Origin: CAVPEW01 sp050247895
GTDB taxonomy: Bacteria; Actinomycetota; Acidimicrobiia; Acidimicrobiales; VFJN01
Direction: 5' to 3'
Length of the DNA: 11,533 nucleotides
Assembly: GCA_050247895.1 (NCBI GenBank)
Contig: JBFWTJ010000110.1
Span: 1-11,533 of the forward strand
In this document: positions 1-7,008 of the stretch, piece by piece
Numbering within the stretch: position 1 is the stretch's first letter
Layout: every line of letters begins with the position of its first letter
The notes under the pieces: model-generated
Databases searched by the model: none
The model's input: the letters and a program-made list of their open reading frames with translations, nothing else
Told to the model about the DNA's origin: nothing
Position numbers and translations under genes: made by a program

Positions 1-930
1 CGCCACGACCGCCCGGCCTGGGACCCGCGGGTCCTCGAGGTGCTCCGCATCCCCGAGGCCGCGCTCCCCCGCATCGTCGACACGTCGGGCGCGGTGGCCA
101 CCGCCTCGCTGCTGGCCGGGCGCCCGCCGATCGCCGCGCTCGTCGGCGATCAGCAGTCCAGCCTCGTCGGCCAGGGCTGCGTCCGGCCCGGGACGGCCAA
201 GGTCACCTTCGGGACCGGCGCCATGCTCGACGTGAACCTGGGGCCCGACCGGCCCGGGTTCGAGCGCCAGGGCGACCAGGGGTGCTTCCCCGTCGTGGCC
301 TGGTCCCGGGGCGACGAGCTGTGCTGGGGCGTCGAGGCCGTCGCGCTGTCCGCGGGCAGCAACGTCGAGTGGCTCCGCGACGACCTGGGGCTCATCGCCA
401 CCCCGGCCGAGAGCCACGACGTGGCGGCCCTGTGCGAGGACACCGAGGGCGTCGTCTACGTGCCCGCACCCCTCGGGCTGGGCGCGCCCCGCTGGGACTT
501 CGGCGCCCGGGGCACCCTGCTCGGCCTCACCCGGGGCAGCGGCCGGCCCCAGGTCGTGCGGGCCGTGCTCGAGGGCGTCGCGCACCGGGGCGCCGACCTG
601 GTCGAGGCGGCCGAGGCCGACAGCGGCCTGGCCCTGCCCCGGCTGCGGGTCGACGGCGGCATGAGCGCCAACCCGACCTTCGTCCAGGCCCTGGCCGACG
701 CCACGGGGCGGCCGATCGAGGTCAGCCCGGTCGCCGAGGCCACGACGCTGGGGGCCGCGTTCCTCGCCGGCCTGGCGGTGGGCACGTGGTCGGGCTGGGA
801 CGACGTGGCCGCGACCTGGTCGCCCCGGGCCACCGTCGAACCGGCCCGGACGCTGGACCGGGAGCGGTGGGCCCGCGCCGTCGAGCGCGCCATCGAGTGG
901 CACCCGGAGCTGAGCGCCATCTCCTTCTGA
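1..930 (+). CDS. glpK: Glycerol kinase-like FGGY carbohydrate kinase, C-terminal part (5' truncated by window)
   Basis: The frame is open from base 1 to the TGA at 928-930, giving 309 residues. Glycerol kinases are about 500 residues, so roughly the last 60% is present. Numbering from the first codon, residues 49-52 (GDQQ) match the family's loop; D50 aligns with the catalytic Asp (Asp245 in E. coli GlpK). Next come TFGTGAM (second phosphate-binding region), VEWLRDDLGL, the VYVPAPLGLGAPRWD block and ARGTLLGLTRG. The C-terminal DGGMSANPTF and TTLGAAFLAGLAVG segments form the nucleotide-binding region. The family phosphorylates glycerol to sn-glycerol 3-phosphate with ATP in the cytoplasm. The match is strongest to GlpK, but another FGGY kinase with a related substrate is possible because the start is missing. 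It is separated from the polysaccharide operon by a 240 bp gap, so it is probably a separate unit. Confidence 0.85.
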   Translation, partial: RHDRPAWDPRVLEVLRIPEAALPRIVDTSGAVATASLLAGRPPIAALVGDQQSSLVGQGCVRPGTAKVTFGTGAMLDVNLGPDRPGFERQGDQGCFPVVAWSRGDELCWGVEAVALSAGSNVEWLRDDLGLIATPAESHDVAALCEDTEGVVYVPAPLGLGAPRWDFGARGTLLGLTRGSGRPQVVRAVLEGVAHRGADLVEAAEADSGLALPRLRVDGGMSANPTFVQALADATGRPIEVSPVAEATTLGAAFLAGLAVGTWSGWDDVAATWSPRATVEPARTLDRERWARAVERAIEWHPELSAISF

Positions 931-947
931 GGCCCCGCGGGCTGGCC

Positions 948-964
948 CCTGCCCGGTCGGCAGG
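948..964 (+). terminator. Weak hairpin after the glycerol kinase gene
   Basis: CCTGCC (948-953) and GGCAGG (959-964) form a perfect 6 bp stem with a 5-base loop, 17 bases after the stop codon. No T-run follows, so it is only a possible factor-independent or RNA-stabilising end. Such short GC-rich stems are common by chance in this DNA. Confidence 0.25.
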
Positions 965-1048
965 CGCGACGGACCGTGGCAGCGCCCCTACGCCGGGTCG
1001 TCAGATTCCCGTTGCCGAGGCTTGATCGGCCCGACACGCATCGGTCGA

Positions 1049-1076
1049 TTGCCGGTCACCTTTGCCTGGGTACCGT
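1049..1076 (+). promoter_or_regulatory. Predicted housekeeping-type promoter of the exopolysaccharide operon
   Basis: TTGCCG (1049-1054) matches 4 of 6 bases of the -35 consensus and is followed after 16 bases by TACCGT (1071-1076), which fits the TAnnnT -10 pattern. Transcription would start near 1083, leaving a leader of about 90 bases before the first gene at 1173. It is the best promoter candidate I found in the 931-1172 gap, but the call rests on pattern alone. Confidence 0.35.
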
Positions 1077-1116
1077 GGCGCGGTCCCCACACATCAAGAC
1101 CGATCAGGGCGGGCGG

Positions 1117-1139
1117 CGAACGCCTGGATCGGGCGTTCG
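1117..1139 (+). other. Hairpin in the predicted operon leader
   Basis: CGAACGCC (1117-1124) pairs perfectly with GGCGTTCG (1132-1139) across a 7-base loop. It lies in the predicted 5' leader, 24 bases before the GGAGG ribosome site (1164-1168) of the first operon gene. It could be an attenuator stem, a protein-binding site or an RNA-stability element. I did not recognise a known riboswitch; in particular I did not find the conserved core of the cyclic-di-GMP GEMM class. Confidence 0.4.
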
Positions 1140-1172
1140 TGACCACATCGACCTCTACCCCCCGGAGGTTCC

Positions 1173-2033
1173 GTGCGTCTCGACGTGGTGTTGCCAGCCC
1201 ACAACGAGGAAGGTCGGATCGACCGCACGCTCCACGCCTACCGGCGTGGGCTGCCCGATCCCGACACCCGCTTCTGGGTCGCGCTCGACGGGTGCCGCGA
1301 CCGCACCGCCGAGGTCGTGCGGGCCCATGCCTGCGACGACGGGCGCGTCGGCTGGATCGAGCTGCCCAAGCTCGGCAAGGGCGGCGCGCTCATGGAGGCG
1401 TTCCGCCACGCCGCCGCGGCGCCGACCGACCTCATCGCCTTCGTCGACGCCGACGGCGCCACCCCACCGGCCGAGCTGAACCGCCTGGTCGACGCGGTGC
1501 GGCGCGGCGCCGACGGGGCCATCGCCAGCCGGCGGCACCCCAGCGCCTGCACGCCCGGGTCCCGGCCGATGAGCCGGCGGGTGACCAGCGCCGGCTTCGC
1601 CTTCTGCATCCGGCGCCTGTTCGGGGTCCCCTACTCCGACACCCAGTGCGGGGCCAAGGTCCTGCGGGCCGACGTGGTCCGCCGGGTCGGCCCGCTGCTG
1701 TCGTCACGGGACTTCCTGTTCGACGTGGACCTGCTCGTCACCGCCGGGCGGCTCGGCTACCGCCTGGCCGAGGTCCCCACCGTGTGGATCGACCAGGCCG
1801 GGTCGCGCCTCACCGCCGGGCGTGACGCCCGCCGGATGCTGTGGTCCAGCCTGCGGCTGTGGTTGCACCACCGGGTCATCCCCGTCGAAGGGGCGTCGGG
1901 CGACCGGACCCACGTCGAGGCCCCCCGCACCCGTGCCGTGGCGCCGACCGACGTCGTCGACCTGGCCGGGACGCCGACCGACGTCGTCGACCTGACCGAG
2001 GCGCCGCCGCGCCCCCGCCGTGCCCTGTCCTGA
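1173..2033 (+). CDS. GT2 glycosyltransferase, ALG5/DPM1-like polyprenyl-phosphate-sugar synthase
   Basis: This 286-residue protein has the GT-A fold signatures of family 2 enzymes: the N-terminal strand with PAHNEE (8-13), DGC (39-41), LGKGGAL (67-73), the metal/nucleotide-binding DADG (92-95) and the DTQCGAKV block (156-163). The last block is characteristic of dolichyl-phosphate glucosyl- and mannosyltransferase relatives, which move a sugar from a nucleotide sugar to a polyprenyl phosphate at the cytoplasmic membrane face. It lacks the C-terminal membrane segments that many bacterial homologues carry. The tail (about 240-286) is charged and proline-rich and contains a duplicated PTDVVDL. 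The GTG start at 1173 is chosen because GGAGG (1164-1168) lies four bases upstream and the protein then begins right at the first GT-A strand. It is the first gene of the operon and overlaps the next by 14 bases. The sugar is unknown. Confidence 0.88.
   Translation: MRLDVVLPAHNEEGRIDRTLHAYRRGLPDPDTRFWVALDGCRDRTAEVVRAHACDDGRVGWIELPKLGKGGALMEAFRHAAAAPTDLIAFVDADGATPPAELNRLVDAVRRGADGAIASRRHPSACTPGSRPMSRRVTSAGFAFCIRRLFGVPYSDTQCGAKVLRADVVRRVGPLLSSRDFLFDVDLLVTAGRLGYRLAEVPTVWIDQAGSRLTAGRDARRMLWSSLRLWLHHRVIPVEGASGDRTHVEAPRTRAVAPTDVVDLAGTPTDVVDLTEAPPRPRRALS
1942..1994 (+). repeat. 23 bp in-frame tandem direct repeat (30 bp period) in the GT2 tail
   Basis: Bases 1942-1964 and 1972-1994 are identical over 23 bp, with a period of exactly 30 bp (10 codons). 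They encode two copies of a PTDVVDL unit (residues 258-264 and 268-274) in the low-complexity C-terminal tail of the GT2 protein. This looks like a recent in-frame duplication. Confidence 0.9.
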
Positions 2034-3195
2034 CGTCGCGCTGGTGGCGCCCTACCCCACGGCCGGCCAGCGCCACGCCGGGCCGAGCGGGGTGGCGTCC
2101 TACACCGCCAACCTGGCCCACGCCCTGGCCGGCCGGGGCGCCCGGGTCCAGGTGCTCGCGCCCCACGAGCCCGACGCGCCCCTCGAACCCGAGCACGGCT
2201 TCGACGGCCCGGTCGCCGTCCACCGCTGCTTCACCCGCGGCGTCGGCGCGCTGCGCAAGGCCAGCCGGGCCGCGGCGGCGACCGGCGCGCCGGTGGTCCA
2301 CCTCCAGCACGAGCTGTTCCTCTACGGCGGCCCGGAGTCCATCCCGGGCCTGATCCCCGGCCTGGCCGGCCTCCGCCGGCGGGGACGGCGCTGCGTGGTC
2401 ACGCTCCACCAGGTCGTCGCGCCCTCGACCGTGGACCGCGACTACGTCCGGGTCCACCGGGTCCGGGCCCCGGCACCGGTGGCCCGGGGTGCCCTGCAGG
2501 CCCTGCAGCGCTCGATCGCCGAGCTGGCCGACGCCTGCGTGGTCCACGAGCGGGAGTTCGCCGCGCTGATCCCCGGCTCGGTGCCCATCGCCCACGGGGT
2601 CGAGCAGCGCGGCGGGCTCGACCGGGACGAGGCCCGGGCCCGGCTCGGCGTCGACGGGCGGTTCGTCGTGCTGTGCTTCGGCTTCGTCTCGCCCTACAAG
2701 GGCCTGGAGGCCGGGCTGGAGGCCGGGAAGCTGGCCGGGCCCGACGTGCTGGTCGTGGTGGCCGGAGGGGCCCATCCCCGCCTCGCCGCCCACCGCGACC
2801 CCTACGCGGGCGACCTGGCCCGCCGCCACGGCGGTCCCGGGGCCCGCTTCACCGGCTGGGTCCCCGAGTCCGACGTCGGCCTGTGGCACACCGCGGCCGA
2901 CGTGGCCCTGCTCGCCTACCCGAAGCCCTTCGCGTCGAGCGGCGCCCTGGCTCTCGCCCTGGCCCACGGCACGCCGGCCCTGCTGTCGCCGGCCATGGCC
3001 CGCTGCACCGGGGCGCCGCCGGCGCTGTCGGCGCCGCTCGACCCGCCGGCGCTGGCCCGCCACCTGCGTGGCCTGGCCGACGACCCCGAGCGGGTCGCGA
3101 CCGTCGGCCGGGCCACCGCCTCGCTGGCGGAGGGCCGGGCCTGGCCGGCGGTCGCCGAGGCCCACCTGCGCCTCTACGAGGACGTGCTGCGATGA
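2020..3195 (+). CDS. GT4-like (GT-B fold) glycosyltransferase with degenerate EX7E motif
   Basis: The protein has 391 residues, normal for family 4. The N-terminal domain begins VALVAPYPT and has the Gly-rich acceptor-side block GPSGVASYTANLAHAL, followed by the typical RGARVQVLAP strand. The C-terminal nucleotide-sugar domain has FGFVSPYKG (220-228), the family's sugar-nucleotide loop with a basic residue, then YPKPFASSGALALALAHG (300-317). In classical GT4 enzymes the last region carries the EX7E motif; aligned here, the two glutamates appear to be replaced by Phe304 and Leu312. It probably adds a sugar from a nucleotide donor to the growing lipid-linked glycan in the cytoplasm. The GTG at 2020 overlaps the previous gene by 14 bases, consistent with coupled translation, and places the protein start directly before the first strand. 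Acceptor and sugar cannot be read from the sequence. Confidence 0.85.
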   Translation: MPCPDVALVAPYPTAGQRHAGPSGVASYTANLAHALAGRGARVQVLAPHEPDAPLEPEHGFDGPVAVHRCFTRGVGALRKASRAAAATGAPVVHLQHELFLYGGPESIPGLIPGLAGLRRRGRRCVVTLHQVVAPSTVDRDYVRVHRVRAPAPVARGALQALQRSIAELADACVVHEREFAALIPGSVPIAHGVEQRGGLDRDEARARLGVDGRFVVLCFGFVSPYKGLEAGLEAGKLAGPDVLVVVAGGAHPRLAAHRDPYAGDLARRHGGPGARFTGWVPESDVGLWHTAADVALLAYPKPFASSGALALALAHGTPALLSPAMARCTGAPPALSAPLDPPALARHLRGLADDPERVATVGRATASLAEGRAWPAVAEAHLRLYEDVLR

Positions 3196-3205
3196 GGGCC
3201 GGGAC

Positions 3206-4330
3206 GTGCCCGAGGTCCTGATCGTCGGCGCCTTCGGCCAGCAGAACCCGGGCGACGAGGCCCTGCTCGACGCCGGCCTGGCCCTGGTCGGGCGGCTACC
3301 GGGCTGGGAACCGATCGTGGTCAGCGCGGACCCGGCCGGGACCACGGCCCGCACCGGTGCCCGCAGCGTGACCAACCACCCGGCCGCGGTGGGCCGCGAG
3401 GTCGCCCGCCTCGACGGCCTGGTCGTGGCCGGCGGCACGGTCTTCAAGGAGCTCCACCCCCTCTCGGCCCGCCGCCCGGGCTCGCTGCTGCGCCGAGGCG
3501 TGGCGCTGGCGCGCGCCGTGCGGGCGCGGGGCAAGCCCGTCGTGGCCGTCGGCGTCGGGGCCGCGCCGACCCGCGCGGCCGCGCAGGGCCGAGTCCGGCA
3601 CCTGGCCGCGGCGGCCGACCTGCTCGTGCTGCGGGACGACGCGTCGGCCCGCATCCTGGTCGGCTCGGGCGTGCCCGGGCCGCTGCGGGTCGGCGCCGAC
3701 CTGGCCTGGGACGTGGTCCCCGACCTGCCCGGGCTGCGCCCCGCGCCCGAGCGACCCGGCGAGCTCGTCGTCGCCGTGAGCGCGCTGGCCGGCGGCGCGG
3801 AGCTGGCCCGCCTGCTGGTCCGGCGCCTGGAGCCGCTCTGCCTGGCCGGGTGGGAGGTGGTCCTCGAACCGTGGCAGGGCCCGCCTCGCCTGGGTCCCGA
3901 TGCCCGCCTGGCCCACGACGTGGCCCGGCGCCTCGCGGGCCGGGTGCGGGTCGGGTCCGCCCCCGAGGACCTGGCCGCGGCGGTGCACGCGGCCCGGGAG
4001 CGGCGGGTCGTGGTCGCCATGCGGTTCCACGCCGCGCTGGCCGCGGCGGCGGCCGGCACGCCGTTCGTCGCGGTGGCCCACGAGCCCAAGCTGGCCGCCC
4101 TGGCCGAGCGGTTCGGCCAGCCGGTGGTGACCCCGACCTCGCCCCCCGACCACCTCGCCGCCGCGGTGGCGCTGGCCGTGGAGGGCCCGGGCCCGGACCC
4201 GGCCACCGCGGCGCGCGAGCGGCAGCGGGCCGCGGCCATGGTCGACCTGGCCCGCCTGGTGCTGGCCGGCCGGGGCGAGCCCGACGGGCTCGAGCACCTC
4301 GCCCTGGTCCCCGACCCGGTGACGGTGTGA
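3206..4330 (+). CDS. Polysaccharide pyruvyltransferase, CsaB-like
   Basis: The protein has 374 residues. It starts with a strand and a family-typical loop, VGAFGQQNPGDEALL (7-21), containing the conserved N-x-GDEA. It then has VVAGGTVFKELHP (GGT at 76-78) and, near the C-terminus, AMRFHAALAA (M272, R273, H275) followed by GTPFVAVAHEPKL (E293-P294-K295). This Arg/His block plus the EPK stretch marks the polysaccharide pyruvyltransferase family (CsaB, WcaK and relatives), which transfers pyruvate from phosphoenolpyruvate to form a ketal on a sugar, giving the polymer negative charge. The start is the GTG at 3206, with GAGGG (3194-3198) seven bases upstream. The ATG at 3192 is in another frame and hits a stop after nine codons. 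It lies 10 bases after the GT4 gene and overlaps the next gene by 4 bases (GTGA). Confidence 0.88.
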   Translation: MPEVLIVGAFGQQNPGDEALLDAGLALVGRLPGWEPIVVSADPAGTTARTGARSVTNHPAAVGREVARLDGLVVAGGTVFKELHPLSARRPGSLLRRGVALARAVRARGKPVVAVGVGAAPTRAAAQGRVRHLAAAADLLVLRDDASARILVGSGVPGPLRVGADLAWDVVPDLPGLRPAPERPGELVVAVSALAGGAELARLLVRRLEPLCLAGWEVVLEPWQGPPRLGPDARLAHDVARRLAGRVRVGSAPEDLAAAVHAARERRVVVAMRFHAALAAAAAGTPFVAVAHEPKLAALAERFGQPVVTPTSPPDHLAAAVALAVEGPGPDPATAARERQRAAAMVDLARLVLAGRGEPDGLEHLALVPDPVTV

Positions 4331-7008
4331 CGAGCCCGACCGCCGCAGCCGAGCTCGAGGTCCCCCGCCGCGGCCTGGCCGGCCGCCTGGTCGACGCCGG
4401 CCGAGAGCAGGCCGTGGTGGCGTCGGGCCAGGCGGTGGCCGGCCTGGGCAACCTGGCCTTCGTCGCGGTGGCGGCCCGGATCCTCGAGCCCGGCGCGTTC
4501 GGCCGGCTCGCCGCCTTCGTCGCCCTGCACACCGCGCTGCACCTGCCCGGCGCGGGCCTCGCCGCCAGCGGGGCCTTCGACCCGGCCCGGGCCCGCCGGC
4601 TGGAGCGCCGCTGCGCGACCGCCGGCTGGGCCGCGGCGGCCGTGCTGGCCGCGTGGTCGGCGCCGATCGGGCGGGTCCTCGACCTGCCGACCGGCTTCGT
4701 CCTGGCCCTGGCCGCCACCGCGCCGATCGCGCCCCTGCTGGGCCTGCGCCGGGGCCTGGCCTACGGGGGCCGCCGCCACGGCACCCTGGTGCGCAGCCTG
4801 GTGGCCGAGCCGGTGACCCGGTGCTCGGCGGGCCTGGCCCTGGCCGTGGTCGCCGGGGCGACGGGGGCGGCGTGGGGCGTGGTGGCCGGCGGCTGGATCT
4901 CCTGCGTGGTGCTGGGCCCGGCCCGGCGTCCCCGCCACGCGGCCTCGCCGCCCCGGCGGGCCGGTGGCGTGGCCGTGGGCGTCTCGTTCACCCTGCTGGC
5001 CCTGCTCCAGCACCTCGACCTGGTCGTGGCCAACGGCCTGCTCGACGACGCCGGCGCCGCTTCCTTCGCCACCCTGTCGACGGTGGGCGGCCTGGTCGCC
5101 TTCGCCACCGCGACCCTGCCGCTGGTCCTGCTGGCGCCGACCGAGGACGACGAGCCCACCCGGCTGGCCCTGGCCCTCGGTGCCGCCCTCGCCGTGGGCG
5201 CCGGGGCGGTCGGCCTGGCGCTGGTGGCGCCGGGGACCGTCATCGAGGCAGTCGTGGGCGACGAGTACCTCGGCACCCGCCACCTCCTCGCCCCCTACCT
5301 GGGGGCCATGGCCGCGCTGGGCATCGCCCGGGTGCTCGCCGCCCACCACGCCTGCACCGGGCGGTCCCGGCGCGTGGCGGTGACCCTGGTCGGGGTGACC
5401 CTCGCCTTCGGGGCCGGGCTGGCCCTGTTCGGCCGGACCGAGGGCACCGTCGTGGCGGTGAGCACCACCTCGCTGGGCCTGGCCGCCCTGGCCCTGGCCG
5501 TGCCGAGCGGCCGTCCCCACCACGCCCCCCGCCGCCGGCCCTGGTCCCGGGCCCGGGACCTCGACGTCCCGTTCCTGGCCGGCCTGTTCGTCGCCGCGGT
5601 CGGGGTCCGGGTGGTGACGACCCGCAGCCTGTGGATCGACGAGGCCACCACCGTGGCCCAGGCCCGCATGCCGTTCTGGTCGATGCTCGACGACCTGCGC
5701 CGCACCGACGTGCACCCGCCGCTGCACCACGTCGTGCTGTGGGCGACCACCCGGCTGGTGGGCACGGGCGAGCTGGCCATCCGGGCGCCGTCGATCCTGG
5801 CCGGCGCGCTGACGGTGCCCGCCGCCTACGGCCTGGCCCGGGAGGCCTTCGACCGCCGGTCGGCCCGGGTCGTCGCGGTCCTGGCCGTCCCGGCCCCGTT
5901 CCTGGTCTGGTACTCGCAGGAGGCCCGCATGTACGCGCTGTTCATGCTGGCCGGGACCCTCGCCGTGTGGGCCCAGCTCGTCGCGCTGCGCACCGGTCGC
6001 ACCGCGGCCTACGTGGCCTGGGCCCTGGCCGCCGCGGCGATGGTGTGGTCGCAGTGGTTCGGCCTGCTCCCCCTGGCCGTCCAGGTCGCGGCGACCGTCG
6101 TGGCCGTGCGCCGCCGGGCCCCGGGCGGACCGGCGGCCACGCGGTGGCGAGGACCGCTGGTGGCGCTGGGCGTGCTGGTCGTGGCGCTGGTCCCGCTGGT
6201 CCCCCTGCTGGCCGACCAGCTGGCCGAGTACGCCGAGCGGGGTGCCGGCCTCTCCCCCGCGCCGAGCGCGGTGGGCCTGGACGCGTCAGGGGTGGAGCGG
6301 GCCACGGTCAGCGTGTACGCCGTGGTCGCCAACGGGCTGTGGGCCGTGACCGGCTACCACGCCGACGGGGTGATGGAGCAGCTCGGCGCGCTCTGGCCCC
6401 TGGCCATGCTCATGGTCCTGGCCGCCCTGGGCCGGCACTGGACGGGCCGGACCAAGCTCGTGGCCGGCGTCGCCGTCCTGCCCGCGCTGGGCCTGTTCGC
6501 CATCGGCTACCTGAAGCGCGACCTGTTCGAGCTGCGCTACTTCGCCCTGCTCGGCCCGCTCCTGCTGGTCCTGGCCGGGCGGGTGACCTCGACGCTGGCC
6601 CGCACGCGGGCCTCGCTGGTCGCGGCGACCACGGCGCTCGCCGCGCTCAGCGTCGTGGCCCTGGTCGACCAGCAGCTCAACGGGGCCAACCCCCGCCTGT
6701 ACGACTTCCGGGGCGCGGTGCACGACATCGTCGCCGACGCCGGACCGACGGCCGAGGTGGCCCTCGAGCCCGAGTACCTCCACACCGTCGTCCACTACTA
6801 CGGGCCCGACCTGGACACGACCCGGGTCCGGGGCCTCGACGCGTCGAGGGTCGGCGAGGACGGCATCGACGTGATCGTCACCGAGCGGTTCATCGGCAGC
6901 CAGGCCGCGTCGGCCCTCGTCGGCCGGTCGCTCTACGAGCTCGAGCAGCGCTTCGGCCCGCCGGAGCGGATCGAGCGGCCCAACGTGATCGTGTGGAGGT
7001 TCCGGTGA
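4327..7008 (+). CDS. Fusion protein: Wzx-like flippase (N-terminal) plus GT39-like GT-C glycosyltransferase (C-terminal)
   Basis: One uninterrupted 893-codon frame carries two membrane modules. Residues ~15-395 resemble the polysaccharide flippases of the MOP superfamily: repeated hydrophobic helices, an N-terminal block ending AARILEPGAFGRLAAF, and a late GTRHLLAPYLGAMAALGIARVL helix. A basic, proline-rich linker (~396-412) follows. Residues ~413-785 are a GT-C enzyme of the GT39 type: LWIDEATT with the catalytic Asp/Glu pair D438-E439, DVHPPLHH (461-468) and WYSQEARMY (528-536), then many membrane helices. Residues ~786-893 form a soluble C-terminal region. Flippases move polyprenyl-diphosphate-linked glycans across the membrane; GT-C enzymes use polyprenyl-phosphate sugars on the outer face. 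The start is the GTG of the GTGA overlapping the stop of the pyruvyltransferase gene. The stop overlaps the next start by another GTGA. The substrate sugars are unknown. Confidence 0.88.
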   Translation: MTSPTAAAELEVPRRGLAGRLVDAGREQAVVASGQAVAGLGNLAFVAVAARILEPGAFGRLAAFVALHTALHLPGAGLAASGAFDPARARRLERRCATAGWAAAAVLAAWSAPIGRVLDLPTGFVLALAATAPIAPLLGLRRGLAYGGRRHGTLVRSLVAEPVTRCSAGLALAVVAGATGAAWGVVAGGWISCVVLGPARRPRHAASPPRRAGGVAVGVSFTLLALLQHLDLVVANGLLDDAGAASFATLSTVGGLVAFATATLPLVLLAPTEDDEPTRLALALGAALAVGAGAVGLALVAPGTVIEAVVGDEYLGTRHLLAPYLGAMAALGIARVLAAHHACTGRSRRVAVTLVGVTLAFGAGLALFGRTEGTVVAVSTTSLGLAALALAVPSGRPHHAPRRRPWSRARDLDVPFLAGLFVAAVGVRVVTTRSLWIDEATTVAQARMPFWSMLDDLRRTDVHPPLHHVVLWATTRLVGTGELAIRAPSILAGALTVPAAYGLAREAFDRRSARVVAVLAVPAPFLVWYSQEARMYALFMLAGTLAVWAQLVALRTGRTAAYVAWALAAAAMVWSQWFGLLPLAVQVAATVVAVRRRAPGGPAATRWRGPLVALGVLVVALVPLVPLLADQLAEYAERGAGLSPAPSAVGLDASGVERATVSVYAVVANGLWAVTGYHADGVMEQLGALWPLAMLMVLAALGRHWTGRTKLVAGVAVLPALGLFAIGYLKRDLFELRYFALLGPLLLVLAGRVTSTLARTRASLVAATTALAALSVVALVDQQLNGANPRLYDFRGAVHDIVADAGPTAEVALEPEYLHTVVHYYGPDLDTTRVRGLDASRVGEDGIDVIVTERFIGSQAASALVGRSLYELEQRFGPPERIERPNVIVWRFR

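Noticed and set aside
931..1172. Possible cyclic-di-GMP riboswitch upstream of the polysaccharide operon
   Set aside because: I looked for the conserved GEMM core and did not find it; only a simple hairpin and a promoter candidate are supported.
3192..3221. ATG at 3192 as the start of the pyruvyltransferase
   Set aside because: It is in a different frame and stops after nine codons; the GTG at 3206 with GAGGG upstream fits the family's N-terminus.
1876..5730. Very long open frame on the minus strand across the polysaccharide genes
   Set aside because: It is a shadow created by extreme GC in third codon positions. Its translation is low-complexity Gly/Arg/Ala/His without domains, while the plus-strand genes show clear motifs.
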